From Selaginella tamariscina (taxonomy: Eukaryota; Streptophyta; Lycopodiopsida; Selaginellales; Selaginellaceae): a DNA stretch of 64,000 bases. The notes beneath the pieces are model-generated. The model searched no databases and was not told the origin of the DNA. It worked only from the letters and a program-made list of their open reading frames with translations. This document shows positions 46,592-58,859 of the stretch, piece after piece. The translations under genes were made by a program, and so were the position numbers. The stretch is taken from assembly GCA_003024785.1 (NCBI GenBank), contig PUQB01000024.1, positions 977,088-1,041,087 of the forward strand, read 5' to 3'. The first letter of the stretch is position 1. Each line of letters begins with the position of its first letter.

Positions 46592-47812
46592 TGCTTTAAA
46601 ACGACATGCATTTTTAAAACATTTTAAACCCTCTAAAATGTAACTGGTCATAGCTGATATTGTGGTCTTTGTGATGTTTCTTTGCATGTGTTTATACGTT
46701 GGAATAGTTTGGGGCATCGGATCTAAAGATACGTGAATGATTTATAATGCATGATTTCTCTCGGTCGGATCTGATACATATGTACAATCGTATATAAAGG
46801 GTGTGTAAGTGTGTTTATATTTTTCTTGAGTGCATGAGCAGGTGCTTAGGAGAAAAGTGTAGGTTGATACTAAGTTTAAAAAGGAAATAGTAATACAGTT
46901 GAATCGTATTCATGTTTACGGATTAATTAGTTTTGACAAGAGGGTTCTCACGTGCACGTGGTTCTTATTTGAGTTTATTATATGTGCTGCATGTCATGTA
47001 TACAATAGCATAAAAACATATATACGTTAATGTGCAAGTGTATGCACCTTTGAGAGAATTGTAGTTTATTATATTACGTACTTGTACATATAATTAGTTT
47101 TTAGGTAATTCCCTTAAATTTTAAGCTTAATTGCTTTATAGGCTTTTATACGACTTTGGAGCACCACGACATTATTTCTCAATCTTCTAAGGGTCTATAA
47201 AAGACAAGGCTAGAATGCCTATCATTAATAGAGTAGCAAATGTATACAGTCCTCAAATTTCCAATAGGACAGAGAGATTCCTTGGTAGAAGTCCTCTTGA
47301 TGTTTATCTAAGTAAAAATCAGGTAAATTAGTTTTGTATTTATATATATAGAATCACAATACATGTATGTTTTGGATACATAACTTACAAAATAATATAT
47401 TTTTTTATATATGTATTATATAAAACTGGGGTGTTTTGTTTTTTAGGGAAAGGTTGGAAGTACCAACCTAATGTTAGTGACAATAACTGTGTTTGGAAAT
47501 CCATGGCCTATACATTTCTTAGTGCACCAATTGGATTCAATAGGACATGTCATCGACAAAACCCTAAGGATATATGCTCAGCAAGGAAGGCTTCCCCCTC
47601 TAAATCCCAAACAGGTTGAGCTTTGTTGCAATAACGGGGAATTTGAAGGTATGTGTACTAGCACCAATATACAAATGTTATATGTTAAGTGCATTTTCTA
47701 TATGAAAGCAGCTTTAAACACCAATGAAATAGTGGGGAGCCTAGGAACAAGACGATTTGTGATGTATAAGAAGGCAGAAGAACTCCAACAATCTACTCCA
47801 TTCCTAAATTGA
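46592..47812 (+). pseudogene. DUF7054-like remnant 2 (plus), with long open frame
   Basis: Collinear with 39340-40604. Exon-1 remnant about 47157-47322 lacks an ATG (TTGGAGCACCACG where the intact gene has ATGGCACCACTCG) and has stops. Intron 47323-47446. Exon 2 47447-47648 is 202 nt. The second intron is reduced to about 42 bp and is in frame, so from ATG 47471 one frame of 113 codons runs through it to TGA at 47812. This keeps both halves of the domain (LVTITVFGNPWPIHFLVH... and ALNTNEIVGSLGTRRFVMYK), separated by an extra 14 residues (MCTSTNIQMLYVKC). It could still give a short protein. I treat it as a remnant because the N-terminal exon is broken. Confidence 0.75.
46791..46799 (+). promoter_or_regulatory. 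TATA motif of remnant 2
   Basis: TATATAAAG, identical to 39539-39547, in the same context. Confidence 0.5.
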
Positions 47813-48369
47813 TTAACTTCTCAATGCCACTTTTTAAAGATGGATAGACATTAAGAAAACAATAAAAATCAATGACAATGACAATGACATTCTCATTGTA
47901 TTTTTTTATTTTTCTTTTTCCTAATTTGAGATTTTATATAAATTTTGACATTTTATTTATTATTTAATTAGTATTGATTCAATTAAATAATATATAATTA
48001 AATTATTTTAATTATATAAAATATATACAATTAATGCAAATTACCAGAATATGTTCGACTTAGTCTTATTGGTATTTATTAAACATTATTTAATATTTAT
48101 TAATAAATACGAAAATGTAAACAAATTGTCAATTTAATGAATATGTAAACATGTCGGCCTGGTTTAACCTTTGTATTTAAATATAATAATCATGCTTATT
48201 TTTATTACAAGAGGTCAATTAGATTGTACTTGTTGTGAATTAAATCATTGAGCCTCACATGAAACGTAAAATCATGGTTGCAATATTACTTGAATTATAA
48301 TTAAAAATTAAAACCATGAATTGTGTGTGCCTTAAAACATTGAGCCTCAAATGAAATTGAAAACCTTAA
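47813..48369 (+). repeat. 3' flank shared with 40605-41200
   Basis: Collinear up to AAACCTTAAATATAATATTG, where it joins directly to the truncated upstream region of remnant 3. Confidence 0.75.
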
Positions 48370-49396
48370 ATATAATATTGTGTAGATGAAGTTGCTGATT
48401 TTTATATTGTACTAAGTTTAAAAAGAAAATAGTAATGCAATTGAATTGTATGCATGTTTACAGATTAATTAGTTTTGACTATAAGGTTCTCATGTGCATA
48501 TTTTGGTGTGTGGTTCTTATTTGAGTTTATTGTATATGCTGCATGTTATGTATACAATAGCATAAATAACATATATATGTGCATGAGGGTGTGAGAGCAT
48601 GTCTATTTTATTCAAGTGCTTGCTAATGTAGTGTATGCACCTATGAGAGAATTGTAGGTTATTATATTACATATTTGTATATAGAATTAGTTTTTAGGTC
48701 ATTCCTTTAAAATTTAAGCTTAATTGCTTCATAGGCTTTTATATGACTTAACAGATAGTGAAGCATTTCAACATTATTTCTCAATCTTTTAAGGGTCTAT
48801 AAAAGACAAGGCTAAAATGCCTATCATTAATAGAGTAACAAATGTACATAGTCCTCCTCAAATTTTCAATAGGGAAGTCTTCTTGATGTTTATCTAAGTA
48901 AAAATCAGGTAAATTAGTTTTGTATTTATATATATAGAATCACAATACATGTATGTTTTGGATACATAACTTACAAAATATATTTTTTTATATATGTATT
49001 ATATAAAACTGGGGTGTTTTGTTTTTTAGGGAAAGGTTGGAAGTACCAACCTAATGTTAGTGACAATAACTGTGTTTGGAAATCCATGGCCTATACATTT
49101 CTTAGTGCACCAATTGGATTCAATAGGACATGTCATCGACAAACCCTAAGGATATATGCTCAACAAGGAAGGCTTCCCCTCTAAATCCCAAATAGGTTGA
49201 GCTCTATTGCATAATAGGGAATTTGAAGGTATATGTACTAGCAGTAATATACAAATGTTATATGTTAATTGCATTTCTATATGAAAGCAGCTTTAAACAC
49301 TAATGAAACAGTGGGGAGCCTAGGGACAAGACGATTTGTGATGTATAAGAAGGCAGAAGAACTCCAACAATCTATTCCACTCCTAAATTGGTTAAC
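48370..49396 (+). pseudogene. DUF7054-like remnant 3 (plus)
   Basis: Starts inside the upstream region (matches from about 46865), so the TATA part is missing. Exon 1 ends 48909 (AATCAG/GTAAAT). Exon 2 49030-49228 is 199 nt with small deletions: one A lost in CGACAAACCC, and bases lost around GGCTTCCCCTCT and TTGCATAATAGG. The frame is therefore broken. Exon 3 (about 49268-49396) still shows GSLGTRRFVMYKK. Confidence 0.8.
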
Positions 49397-51309
49397 TTCT
49401 CAATGCCACTTTTTCAAAATGGATAGACATTAAGAAAACAATAAAAATCAATGACAATGCAAATTCTCAAGTGTTACAAGATAAACAATGGATAGATATT
49501 TTTTTTCTTGACCAATTTGGACCACTAGTTTATTAAAACTTGAAACTTGATAGGCATTACATATTGTCCAAGTTATAAATTGGAAGTAAGAGAAAAAGTA
49601 AAACTAGATTTGTACTTTTCAAATAATATCCTATAAAATAAATTATAAAAATTTACTAAGCTCAATAATATGTAGAGAAATTGTTAATATAAAAAATCGA
49701 ACAGCATGGTAACCAAAATATGGCAATTGGTTATAAGATTGCACTATTTAATAATGTAGGCTTAACATAGTTAATCCTCTTTCAATCATTATTGCATGAA
49801 TTCAAGATTGCATCATTCATGTTAATCATCGTGAGATCTAACGTGGGACACTCTTACACTTTCCATGTCATTAAATAATTTGGGAGTCTTCTTTTTTTAA
49901 AACTTCTTCGCTTTGAAACAATCAAATAAGTATTAAATTTATGATATTACCATGTGTACACACACATACCTTGAATGTATCATTAACTTGGGTCCACGAT
50001 TTTGTAAAATGTCGCCCTTTATAATATACATGACATTGTTAAGTACGAACAAGGTTTTATGTATTTGCCTCTATATTTACATATACTTCATATCCTTAAG
50101 TTTGTTAAGAGTCTTCTGTCTACACATGGTATATATTGTGCTGAAAATACAACAAAGTTAAACAAATTCAAATGTTGTATACTTACATGTTTACACATGT
50201 GTATATAACTAACTAAAAATTGAGAAAATATTTAATTTGTAGACATTCATATACTTAGAGGGATCGAAGGTTTCCTTGGGATGAATACCATATTTGGCCC
50301 CATTTGTCAACTTGGTGAGGCCTTTTTGAATTATTCATCCTTCTTCAAACTTTGCAATAATTATGCAATCTAATATATTTCTTTAAAAAAGTTTTAAAAT
50401 TATATAAATCATTATTACATAATTATTATATAGGTTTTGGTTAAGACTTTAATTTTAAAAAATGTAGAAAATCTACTTTAAATTATATTAAACTTCAAAT
50501 AAATTTTAATTTTATCATAAAATTTTATAGCATTCAATTTGAGAAGAGGATTATGAGTGTATTAATATAAAATTATAAATCTTAAAATTATATTTGAAAT
50601 CAATGATTATTGTCATAAATAATAAAATCTATTTAACTTCATAACAGCCTTCTTATATACCAATGAAACACATGTGAACTCATTATACATATGAAAGTGT
50701 TAACCATTGGAATCAATTTGTTCTTTTATAAGTTGGTTTTATATATATATAAGTGTTAACCATTAGAACCAATTTGTTTTTCTATAATTTAATTATTTAT
50801 ACTCCATGCATTTGACCATTAAATCTCTAATGTATTTATCTTGGAGCCATCTTAGTGTGCATGCCTAATAAATAATGTGTAAGTTATTCAATTTAGCTTT
50901 CATATTTGTATTATACATGTTCTCTAAGCTTATATACACACATGAAGGGTCATAGTTTTATTAGCGAGTACTAGATGAACTTGAAATGAACATTAATTTA
51001 AATTGGGTTTTTGTTTTATTTTAAAAAAACATTTAAGTCTACTTAACATTAATACTAAATTTTGATTAATATGTAATTCAAATTTCAAATTCTTGTGTTA
51101 GTTATGTTCAATTTATAATAAGAACTTTATTCTAAACTACAAAATAGTTTTTTATCTGATAATTAAACGAGTAGATAACAATATAAGTATATATATTTAA
51201 GAATACTTTGTTAAGATATAAAATATATATTTTGGTTAAATAAAAATATTTTAAGACTATGTTTTTGAGAATATAAAATAATATAATGAATTAGTTTTCT
51301 TTAGAACTT
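49397..51309. repeat. Flank blocks between remnants 3 and 4
   Basis: 49450-49790 resembles 53150-53720 (3' flank). 50650-51309 resembles 46050-46591 and 56300-56880 (distal 5' flank). This shows tandem duplication of the whole unit. 49800-50640 is AT-rich with no gene. Confidence 0.6.
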
Positions 51310-52792
51310 GTTTTAACATGACATATTCTAAAATGCATTTTAAAACATTCTTTAAGTAGAATAACCTTAAGCCCCTAATGCACTTTTAAAACATTCTAAA
51401 GTAGAATAACTTTAAACCCTAAACCCTCTAAAACGTGACTAATTATAGATTTGAGTTGATTTTCAATTGTGGTCTTTATAATGTTTCTTGGCATGTGTTT
51501 ATATGTTGGAATAGTTTTGACCATCTAATTAATTCATATGTGGATTAAATATAAGGCATGTTTTCTCCCGGTCTGTCGGATCTGATACATATGTCCAGCC
51601 ATACTTAAGGGTGTGTAAGTGTGTTTATATTTGTTTTGAGTGCATTGGGCAAGTGCCTAGGAGAGGGTTATTTAGGTTGATTTTATATTGTATTAGGTTT
51701 AAGAAGGAAATAGTAATATTTTAAATTGTATACTTTTATATTACAGAGCATTATAACTAGGATAGTTTTGACAAATAGGTTCTCATGTGCATATTTTGAT
51801 GTGTAGTTCTTATTTGAGTTTGCTCCAACTTAAATTTATAGTAGCATAAACAAACATATAATATATATTATGTGCATGAGTATGTCTATTTTATTTTAGT
51901 GCATGTTAATGTACCTAGGAGAGATTGTAAACTTTTATATAAATTTATCATTTAGGTAAATTGTTGAATTTATGTTTTTTCTGCATAGGCATTGGTACAA
52001 TCCAATTGAGCGTGGAACAACTCATTGTCAACAGGCAATCCTCCATTGGGGGTTCCTTGGCAAATCCTCTAAGACTTGACGTTTGTCTAAGTAAACATCA
52101 AGTAAATTTAATTAGTTTTGTATTTATATATCCAGATTTGCATATGTAACGTAGGAAAAGAGTGTATTCTCTTCTATATAATATATATATATATATATAT
52201 GATAGTTTTGTTTTTCCCATGGAAAGGGTGAAAGTACCAGCCTAATGCTAGTGACGGTAACTTGGGAAATCTAGGGCCTATACATGCCTTAGTGCATGAA
52301 TGGGATTTAGTAGAAGATGTAGTTACTCAATATATACATTCGACAATAAAGACTTCCCCTTCTCAATCTTAATTTGAAGGTATGTGTACTAATATATACA
52401 TAGTATTTATGAACATTGTAACTAAAATGGGAATATTTATAGTCCCATTTTCTTAATAATTGATAATTTTAACTATTTAATTAATATTTTTTAATATAAA
52501 AAAATAATATTTAGAATAATTTATGTTTAAAAAAAAGAATATTCTTTAAAATGTATGTTTAAAATATTAATAATTAATACATAAGTATTAATTAAATATT
52601 TTTTTTTGTATATTTTCATTTTTATATATTATGCCCATTTTAGTTATAACGTTCATACTTATTCAGTATAGTGTTTCCAGCTATCCGATGCACAAATGTT
52701 ATATGCTAATTGCATTTTCTGCATTAACAAAATAGTAGAGAGCCTGGGGGCAAGGCAGTTTGTGCTATATAAGAAGGCAGAGTCTTCTCATT
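51310..52792 (+). pseudogene. DUF7054-like remnant 4 (plus), MITE-interrupted
   Basis: The most diverged copy. Upstream part 51310-51980 (the TATA has become CATACTTAAGG). Exon-1 end near 52100 (CTTGGCAAATCCTC ... AACATCAA/GTAAAT). Exon 2 52221-52379 has lost its acceptor (CCCAT instead of TTTAG) and carries deletions. Exon 3 about 52710-52792 reads IVESLGARQFVLYKKAE. The 244-bp MITE sits in the former second intron, between the donor and the exon-3 start. Confidence 0.75.
52411..52654 (+). mobile_element. MITE with GAACNTTGTAACTAAAATGGG ends
   Basis: The terminal inverted repeats are about 21 bp, GAACATTGTAACTAAAATGG at left and the complement of CCCATTTTAGTTATAACGTTC at right (last base omitted from the first string). 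The 244-bp interior is AT-only rich and non-coding. Relatives at 22025 and 34246-34612. No clear TSD; the flanks TAT/ATA extend the inverted repeat. Confidence 0.75.
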
Positions 52793-53149
52793 GTCACTTT
52801 TATAAACATTAAGGAAAAACAAAAGAAAAGAATACATAATAATGACAACATTTTTAAAGACACATAAACATTTGTATATAAATATAATAACCATGATTCA
52901 ACATTCTTATTTTTATTATAAGAAGTATATATTTTTGAATTAAATTACCTTTGTTATCAATTCAAATATTAAAGATGTAGCTGGAAACCATTGTTGGAAT
53001 ATTATTATATCATTATAGATTATTTGAATTTGTTAAGCACAAAATGCTTAGACTAAAACACACTCTTAAAATTAGAACAATGAATTTGTGTGTACCTATT
53101 ATTTTACAAATATTATTATAGTGAGGATGACCTATAAAATTCTTGATGA

Positions 53150-53730
53150 GTGCTGCAACATAAACACTGGATCAATAGTTTTTTTCTTGATCAATTTGGA
53201 CGTATAACTTGAAAATTGATATGGGGTATTACATATTGTGGTTGCCAACTTGCAAATTAGATATGAAAAAAAACTAAAGAAAATATTAATATTATTAAGT
53301 AATTCACAATCCAAGAACTAGATAGAATAACAAATCTTTAATATTTTTAAATTTCATTTTTAATAATACTAAGTTAAGTAAGTACTTTTCAGAAATAATA
53401 TGCTTTAAAATAAATTATAAAAATTACTAAGCTTAATAATATGTAGAGAAATTGTTAATATGAAAGATTAGAATAACAGATCTTTAATATTTTTAACTTT
53501 CATTTTTAATAATACTAAGTTAAGTACTTTTCAGAAATAATATGCTTTAAAATAAATTATAAAAATTACTAAGCTTAATAATATGTAGAGAAATTGTTAA
53601 TATGAAAGATTAAGAGAGGGAACAACATGATAACCAAAATCTTGGTAGTATTGCTTATGGGATTGCACTATTTAATAATATTGATTTGTCTAATTAGTTC
53701 TATTTCAATTCTTATTACATTCATTTAACT
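53150..53730 (+). repeat. 3' flank block with internal tandem duplication
   Basis: 53336-53468 and 53473-53611 are two copies of about 135 bp (CTTTAATATTTTTAA ... GTTAATATGAAAGATTA). The block matches 49450-49790, which has one copy. Confidence 0.8.
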
Positions 53731-53734
53731 TAGT

Positions 53735-56030
53735 AAAAGGAATTGAACCCGCAATCTTTTGGGTCATGCACATTGTTGTTGGTACCCAAGATGTTGGATG
53801 ACCAAGAAGATTTTGAGTTTAATCTTTCGCTAGAGTAAGATTAATATTATACCTTAAACAAAGGAATCAAACTTGTAACCTTCTGGGTTGTTCACTCTTC
53901 TCAATGGTGCACTCAGCCCTATAAGGTTTTGAATTCGAACCTAGGCAGTAGTGTTAGGCCAAGGCAGTAGTGTAAGGCTAAGGCGACATGTTTTAGCTTG
54001 AGTAGCAAGCTATTGGATGGACCACCTCCCACAAAAAATTAGGTTAATAGCATTACGAGACATGCCCTCATATTAGCTATTAAATTGATAAAAATAAATA
54101 TTACGCTTGATCTTAGTCAAAATGTCAAAAAAGGTATAGAAGGTTAATATTTTAACTTCAAAAATGAATCAAACTCACAACCTTATAAGCCCGAGAAGGT
54201 TTTGAGTTTAGAATAATACTAATATTGTAACTTAAAAATGAATCAAATTCGCAACCTTTTAACCTATGGATCATTGTAACTTAAAAATGAATTAAACTCA
54301 CAACCTTCTAACCATGGATCATGTTTAGTTCGCCTGACTTCAATAATTTAAAAATGAATTAAACTCACAACCTTCTAACCATGGATCATGCTTAGTGTGC
54401 ATGACTCCAAAAAGGATGGTGCAATAGCCTAGAAGGTTTCAAGTTCAAACCTCATTAAAATAAGGCTAATATAATAACTTCAAAAATGAATCAAATTCGC
54501 AACCTTCTAAGTTATGAACTATGCTTGACATCGAGGATGGTGCATAGTTCCATAAGGTTGTAAGTTTGAACCTCAAATAGGGCAAGGCTAATTTGTATCT
54601 TCAAAAATAATCAAACTCGCAACTTTTAAAGCCATGCATCATCTTTACCAATGAGGCTAATATTGTAACTTCAAAACGATTGAACTTGCAATCTTTTGGA
54701 CTATGTATTATCATTGGTGCCACATATGTGCATGTGCAAGTTTGAACCATATTAGGACAAGACTAATATTGTAGTTTTAAAAAGAAATTGAATTCACAAT
54801 TTTTTGGGTACTTCCCTGTCTTCGTTGTGCGAAGGATGGTGCATGGCTCCAAAAAGTTATGAATTTGAACCTTTACGTTAAAAATAAATCAAACTTGCAA
54901 CCTTTTAAGCCATGTACCATCCTCAATGCTGAAGATGGATTGTGCATGGGTTAGAAGATTGTGAATTTAATTTCTTTTTCAAGGTACATATTACTATCGT
55001 TCTAGCGAGGTTCAAATTAGCAACCTTCTACACCATTCATCATCCTTGGCGCACATGGCCCAAAAGGTTGTCAGTTCAAACCTTACTAAGGCCTATATTA
55101 ACCTTGTTCCAACACTCGCATTCTTCTAAGACCATGCACATGTTCTCAGAGAGTTGCGAGTTCAAACCTTGTTGGGATGAGTTTAATATAATATATTAAT
55201 AAGGTAAGGATGCTGTATGGCTTAAAAGGTTGTGAATTTGATTTCTTATCAATGTATTATATTAACCTCTCTTATCAATGTATTATATTAACCTCTCTCA
55301 CAAGGTTTAAAGTCAAGTTCAAACTTGTAGCTTTTCCTTATCAATGTATTATGTTAATCTCTCTCACAAGCCTTTTGAGACCATCAACACATATCACAAG
55401 CCTTTTGAGACCATCAACACATATGATGTGTATGGCTCTAAAAGATTACGAATTCAAACCTTACTAAAGTGAAGTTAATCAATAAAAGGTTACGAGTTCA
55501 AACCTTGTTAGAGTGAAATTAATATTGTATCTTGAAGAAACATGAACTTGCAACCTTCTAGAGCCATATCAGAAGGTTGCAATTTCAATTTCTTTTAAGG
55601 AAAAATTATTATTATATGTTAAAAGTAATCAAACTCGCAGTCATTTGAGACTATGCATCATCCTTGGGTGCCGAGGATGATGCATGGACCCAAAAAACTA
55701 CAAGCTCAATTACTTTTTAAATATTATATGTTGAAACTCACAGCCTTTGCAAACTCACAACTCTTTGGGTTCATGCATCATCCTTTGGCATTGAGGATGA
55801 TGCATGGCTTCATAAGGTTAGCCCATCCTATTCATGTTCCATCCTCAACACCAACATGGTGAATGATTTTAGAATTTTTATCTCATTTTTGTTGTTGAAA
55901 ATGGTACATGGATTTAGAAGATTATGAGTTTTACCCCATCCTCAACACTTAATGTGGTGCATGTCTCTAAACAGATGCAAAATTATTGCCTTATGTAGCT
56001 ATGCTTCATTCTCAATGCCAAGGATAATCA
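53735..56030. repeat. Array of short foldback units (AAACTCGCAACCTT / AAGGTTGCGAGTTT)
   Basis: About fifteen degenerate units. Each starts with an antisense-like arm (AATCAAACTCGCAACCTTTT, GCCATGCATCATCCT) and many end with the facing arm (GGATGATGCATGG, AAAAGGTTGCGAGTTCAAACC). The best hairpins are at 55640-55700 and 55770-55815, where CATGCATCATCC faces GGATGATGCATG. Frames across it (54942-55199, 55210-55467) follow the repeat and are not genes. Confidence 0.75.
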
Positions 56031-56880
56031 ACTAATTTTATGTAGTAGAACATAAATATTTGTTTGGATAAGTAATGAAAATATTCACAACATAAAGCAG
56101 AACTTATTTTATTTCACTCAAGAATGAGTTTATATAAACCTTCTCTCTTATTTTTTTTTTTAAAACATAAATATACTTGTGTGAAGTTTGCTTCACCTTA
56201 CAAAATATCCTTGCTAAAGTAATATAGATATGGAGCAGATATTTATACGCATAAGTATGTCCTCAACATCAAGGGCAACACGCTAGGCTCCACTTTATAT
56301 AAACATCTAAGATTTTTATTTCCCATTTTATAACATTTACCATTCAATTCAATGTACAGAATTGCACAGATGGCTATACAACATTGTGCTCTTTAGATCA
56401 TCTCCATCTTGGTGTGCATGCCAAATAACATGTGAGTTATTCAACTTAGCTTCATTTGTATTATAGATAATACAATTTAGCTTTATTTGTATTATACAAA
56501 TATTCTTTATGCTTATATACACACGTGATGAGTCACAGCTTTATTAGTGACTAATGGATGGGCTTGAAATGAACTTTGGTTCAAATCAAGTTTTTCTTTT
56601 ATATTTGAAAAGAACATTTAAGTATTCCTAACATTATTTTATGTTTGAAATTCTTGTGTCAGTTGTGTTTAATGTCTTTGAAACAACAACTCTACTTTGA
56701 ACCACAAAATCATTTTTTGATATGATAATTAAACAAGTAAATTAACAATATAAGTATGTTATATTTAAGAGTATTTCCTCAAGATATAAAAAATATACAA
56801 TTTTGTTAAATGAAAATATTTTAAGAATTTGGTATTAATATTTTAAATAATATAATGAATTAATATTTTTTAGAGCTTGT
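56031..56880. repeat. Spacer and distal upstream block of remnant 5
   Basis: 56300-56880 resembles 46050-46591 and 50650-51310. A short duplication, CTTTATTTGTATTATA-type, is at 56450-56510. Confidence 0.6.
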
Positions 56881-58092
56881 ATTAACATGCATTTCTAAAC
56901 ATTCTAAAGCAGAATATAACTTTAAACCCTCTAAAACGTAATCGGTCGTAGCTAATATTGTGGTGTTTATGATGTTTCTTGACATTTGTTTATATGTTGG
57001 AATAGTTTGGACCATCAAATCTAAAGATACATGGATTATTTATAATGCAGGATTTCTCTCTGTCGGATGTGTAAGTGTGTTTATATTCGTTTTTGAGTGC
57101 ATGAGCGGGTGTAAGTTGATTTTTATATTTTACTAAGTTTAAGAAGGAAATAGTAATACAATTGAATTGTATGCTTGTTTACGGATTGAATAGTTTTCAC
57201 TATATTGGTGTGTGCATATTTTGGTGTGTAGTTCTTATTTGAGTTGATTATATATGCTGCATGTTATGTATACAATAGCATAAATATAACACACACACAC
57301 ATGTATATATGCATGAGGGTACGACAGTATGTCTATTTTGTTAAAGTGCGGTTATTGTAAGTTATTAAATTACATACTTGTATCTAGAATTAGCTTTTAG
57401 GTCATTCTCTTAAAATGTAAATTTAATTGTTGTATAGGCATTGATACGACTTAATGGAGCATGGAGCGTCACAATATTATTTATCATTCTTTCTAACAGT
57501 CTATAAAAGACAAGGCTAGAATGTTTACAATTAATAGAGTGACAAACATACCCGGTCCTCCTCAAATTTCCAATAGCCATCCTCCCACAAGAAGTCCTTG
57601 GTAGAAGTCCTATTAATGTTTATCTAAGTAAAAACCAAGTAAATTAGTTATGTATTTATTTATACAGAATCACAATATATGCATGTTTTGGATATGTAAA
57701 CTAGGAAATAATACATTTTCTTATATATGTATTATATATAACTGCTGTGTTTTTGTTTTTCAGAGAAAGGTTGGAAGTACCAACCTAATGTTAGTGACAG
57801 TAACTATGTAGGGAAATCCAAGGCCTATAAATTTCTTATTGTGCCAATCGAATTCAATGGGACATGTCATCAACAAAACCGTCAGCATATATGCTCGGTA
57901 AGGAAGGCTTCCCCTTCTCAATCCTAAACAAGTCAATCTCTGTTGCAATAATGGAGAATTTGAAGGTATGTGTACTAACACAATTTAGAAATGTTATATG
58001 TGAATTGTGTTTTCTATATGAAAGTAGCTTTAAATACCAATGAAAACAATGGAGAGTCTAAGGACAAGACAATTTGTGCTGTATAAGAGGGT
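56881..58092 (+). pseudogene. DUF7054-like remnant 5 (plus), cut by chromovirus C
   Basis: The upstream region lost the TATA segment (CTCTCTGTCGGATGTG, about 57055-57070). Exon-1 remnant about 57450-57638 ends ACCAA/GTAAAT. Exon 2 57764-57965 is exactly 202 nt but has stops (ACTATGTAG near 57805; CTCGGTAAG near 57895). Exon 3 starts about 58002 and breaks off at about 58092 in GCTGTATAAGAGGG, where the LTR of element C begins. Confidence 0.82.
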
Positions 58093-58094
58093 AG

Positions 58095-58461
58095 TGGCCA
58101 CAATCCAAGAGCAAGGAGGCTTAACTCAGGAGCAGGACAAGAACTAGGAACAAAACAAGAACAAGAGGTAAAGAACAAGACAATAACAAGACAAGAATAA
58201 TCATAAAATAATCGGTGTTGATAGTAACTAATTGTACAACAATTAGGTCGGAACCTTTATGGTCACAACTACAAGAGCTAATCTAGGCATGAGCTAAAAA
58301 TATACTCCAAGGGCTAATTTAGTTATGAGCTAAAAATAATGTCCCATATCCTGTAGGCATATCCTGTAAGAATATCATGTAGGCATATCTTGTAGGCATA
58401 TCCTGTGGGCATATCATATATCCCGTATCATGTATCATGTATCCTGTATTGAGTTGTGACA
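58095..58461 (-). repeat. 3' LTR of chromovirus C
   Basis: TGGCCACAATCCAAGAGC ... GTATTGAGTTGTGACA, matching the LTRs of B, including the TATCCTGTA array. The terminal TGTC has changed. Confidence 0.85.
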
Positions 58462-58469
58462 GCACCTCT

Positions 58470-58720
58470 TCCATAAGAATGAATTCTATGAGTTCTGGGA
58501 CTTGTTTAACAAGATAACGCCGATGGAATGTAATAACCTTGAAAAAAGCATGGAGTAAATTGGATGCAAGTTCCCAAGTGCGATCGGTAGGCAAATAACC
58601 TTTCCAATCTATTAAGTATTGAAGTTGGCGACGTTGAAGACGGGAATCAAGGATAGCTGCAACTTCATACTCAGGTTCATCGTCAATGACCATAAGAGGG
58701 GGGAGAAGAAGCACGACCAA
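58470..58720 (-). pseudogene. Chromodomain of element C
   Basis: The minus-strand frame reads EYEVAAILDSRLQRRQLQYL then IDWKGYLPTDRTWELASNL, the classical chromodomain pattern (EVE.IL..R....YLVKWKGY....TWE). It sits at the C-terminus of integrase, as in chromoviruses, and would bind methylated histone. An intact stretch of about 80 residues is readable, but the join to the integrase core is frameshifted. Confidence 0.85.
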
Positions 58721-58859
58721 GAAGAGAAGAAGGATGATACGGTTCCAACAAAGAGGTGTGAAACACAGGATGAAGTTTCACAGTAGATGGTAGCTCTAGT
58801 CAGAAAGCTACAGGATTGCCCTCAGCCGCAATCCTGTAAGGGCCCAATTGTTAAAAATT

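Noticed and set aside
54942-55862. Plus-strand frames of 60-85 codons
   Set aside because: They track the foldback repeat units and share no protein-level pattern.
53735-56030. tRNA genes or intact SINEs suggested by B-box-like GAGTTCAAACC
   Set aside because: A-box-like words are only about 10 bp from the B-box-like word, no cloverleaf can be drawn, and the units are inverted pairs.
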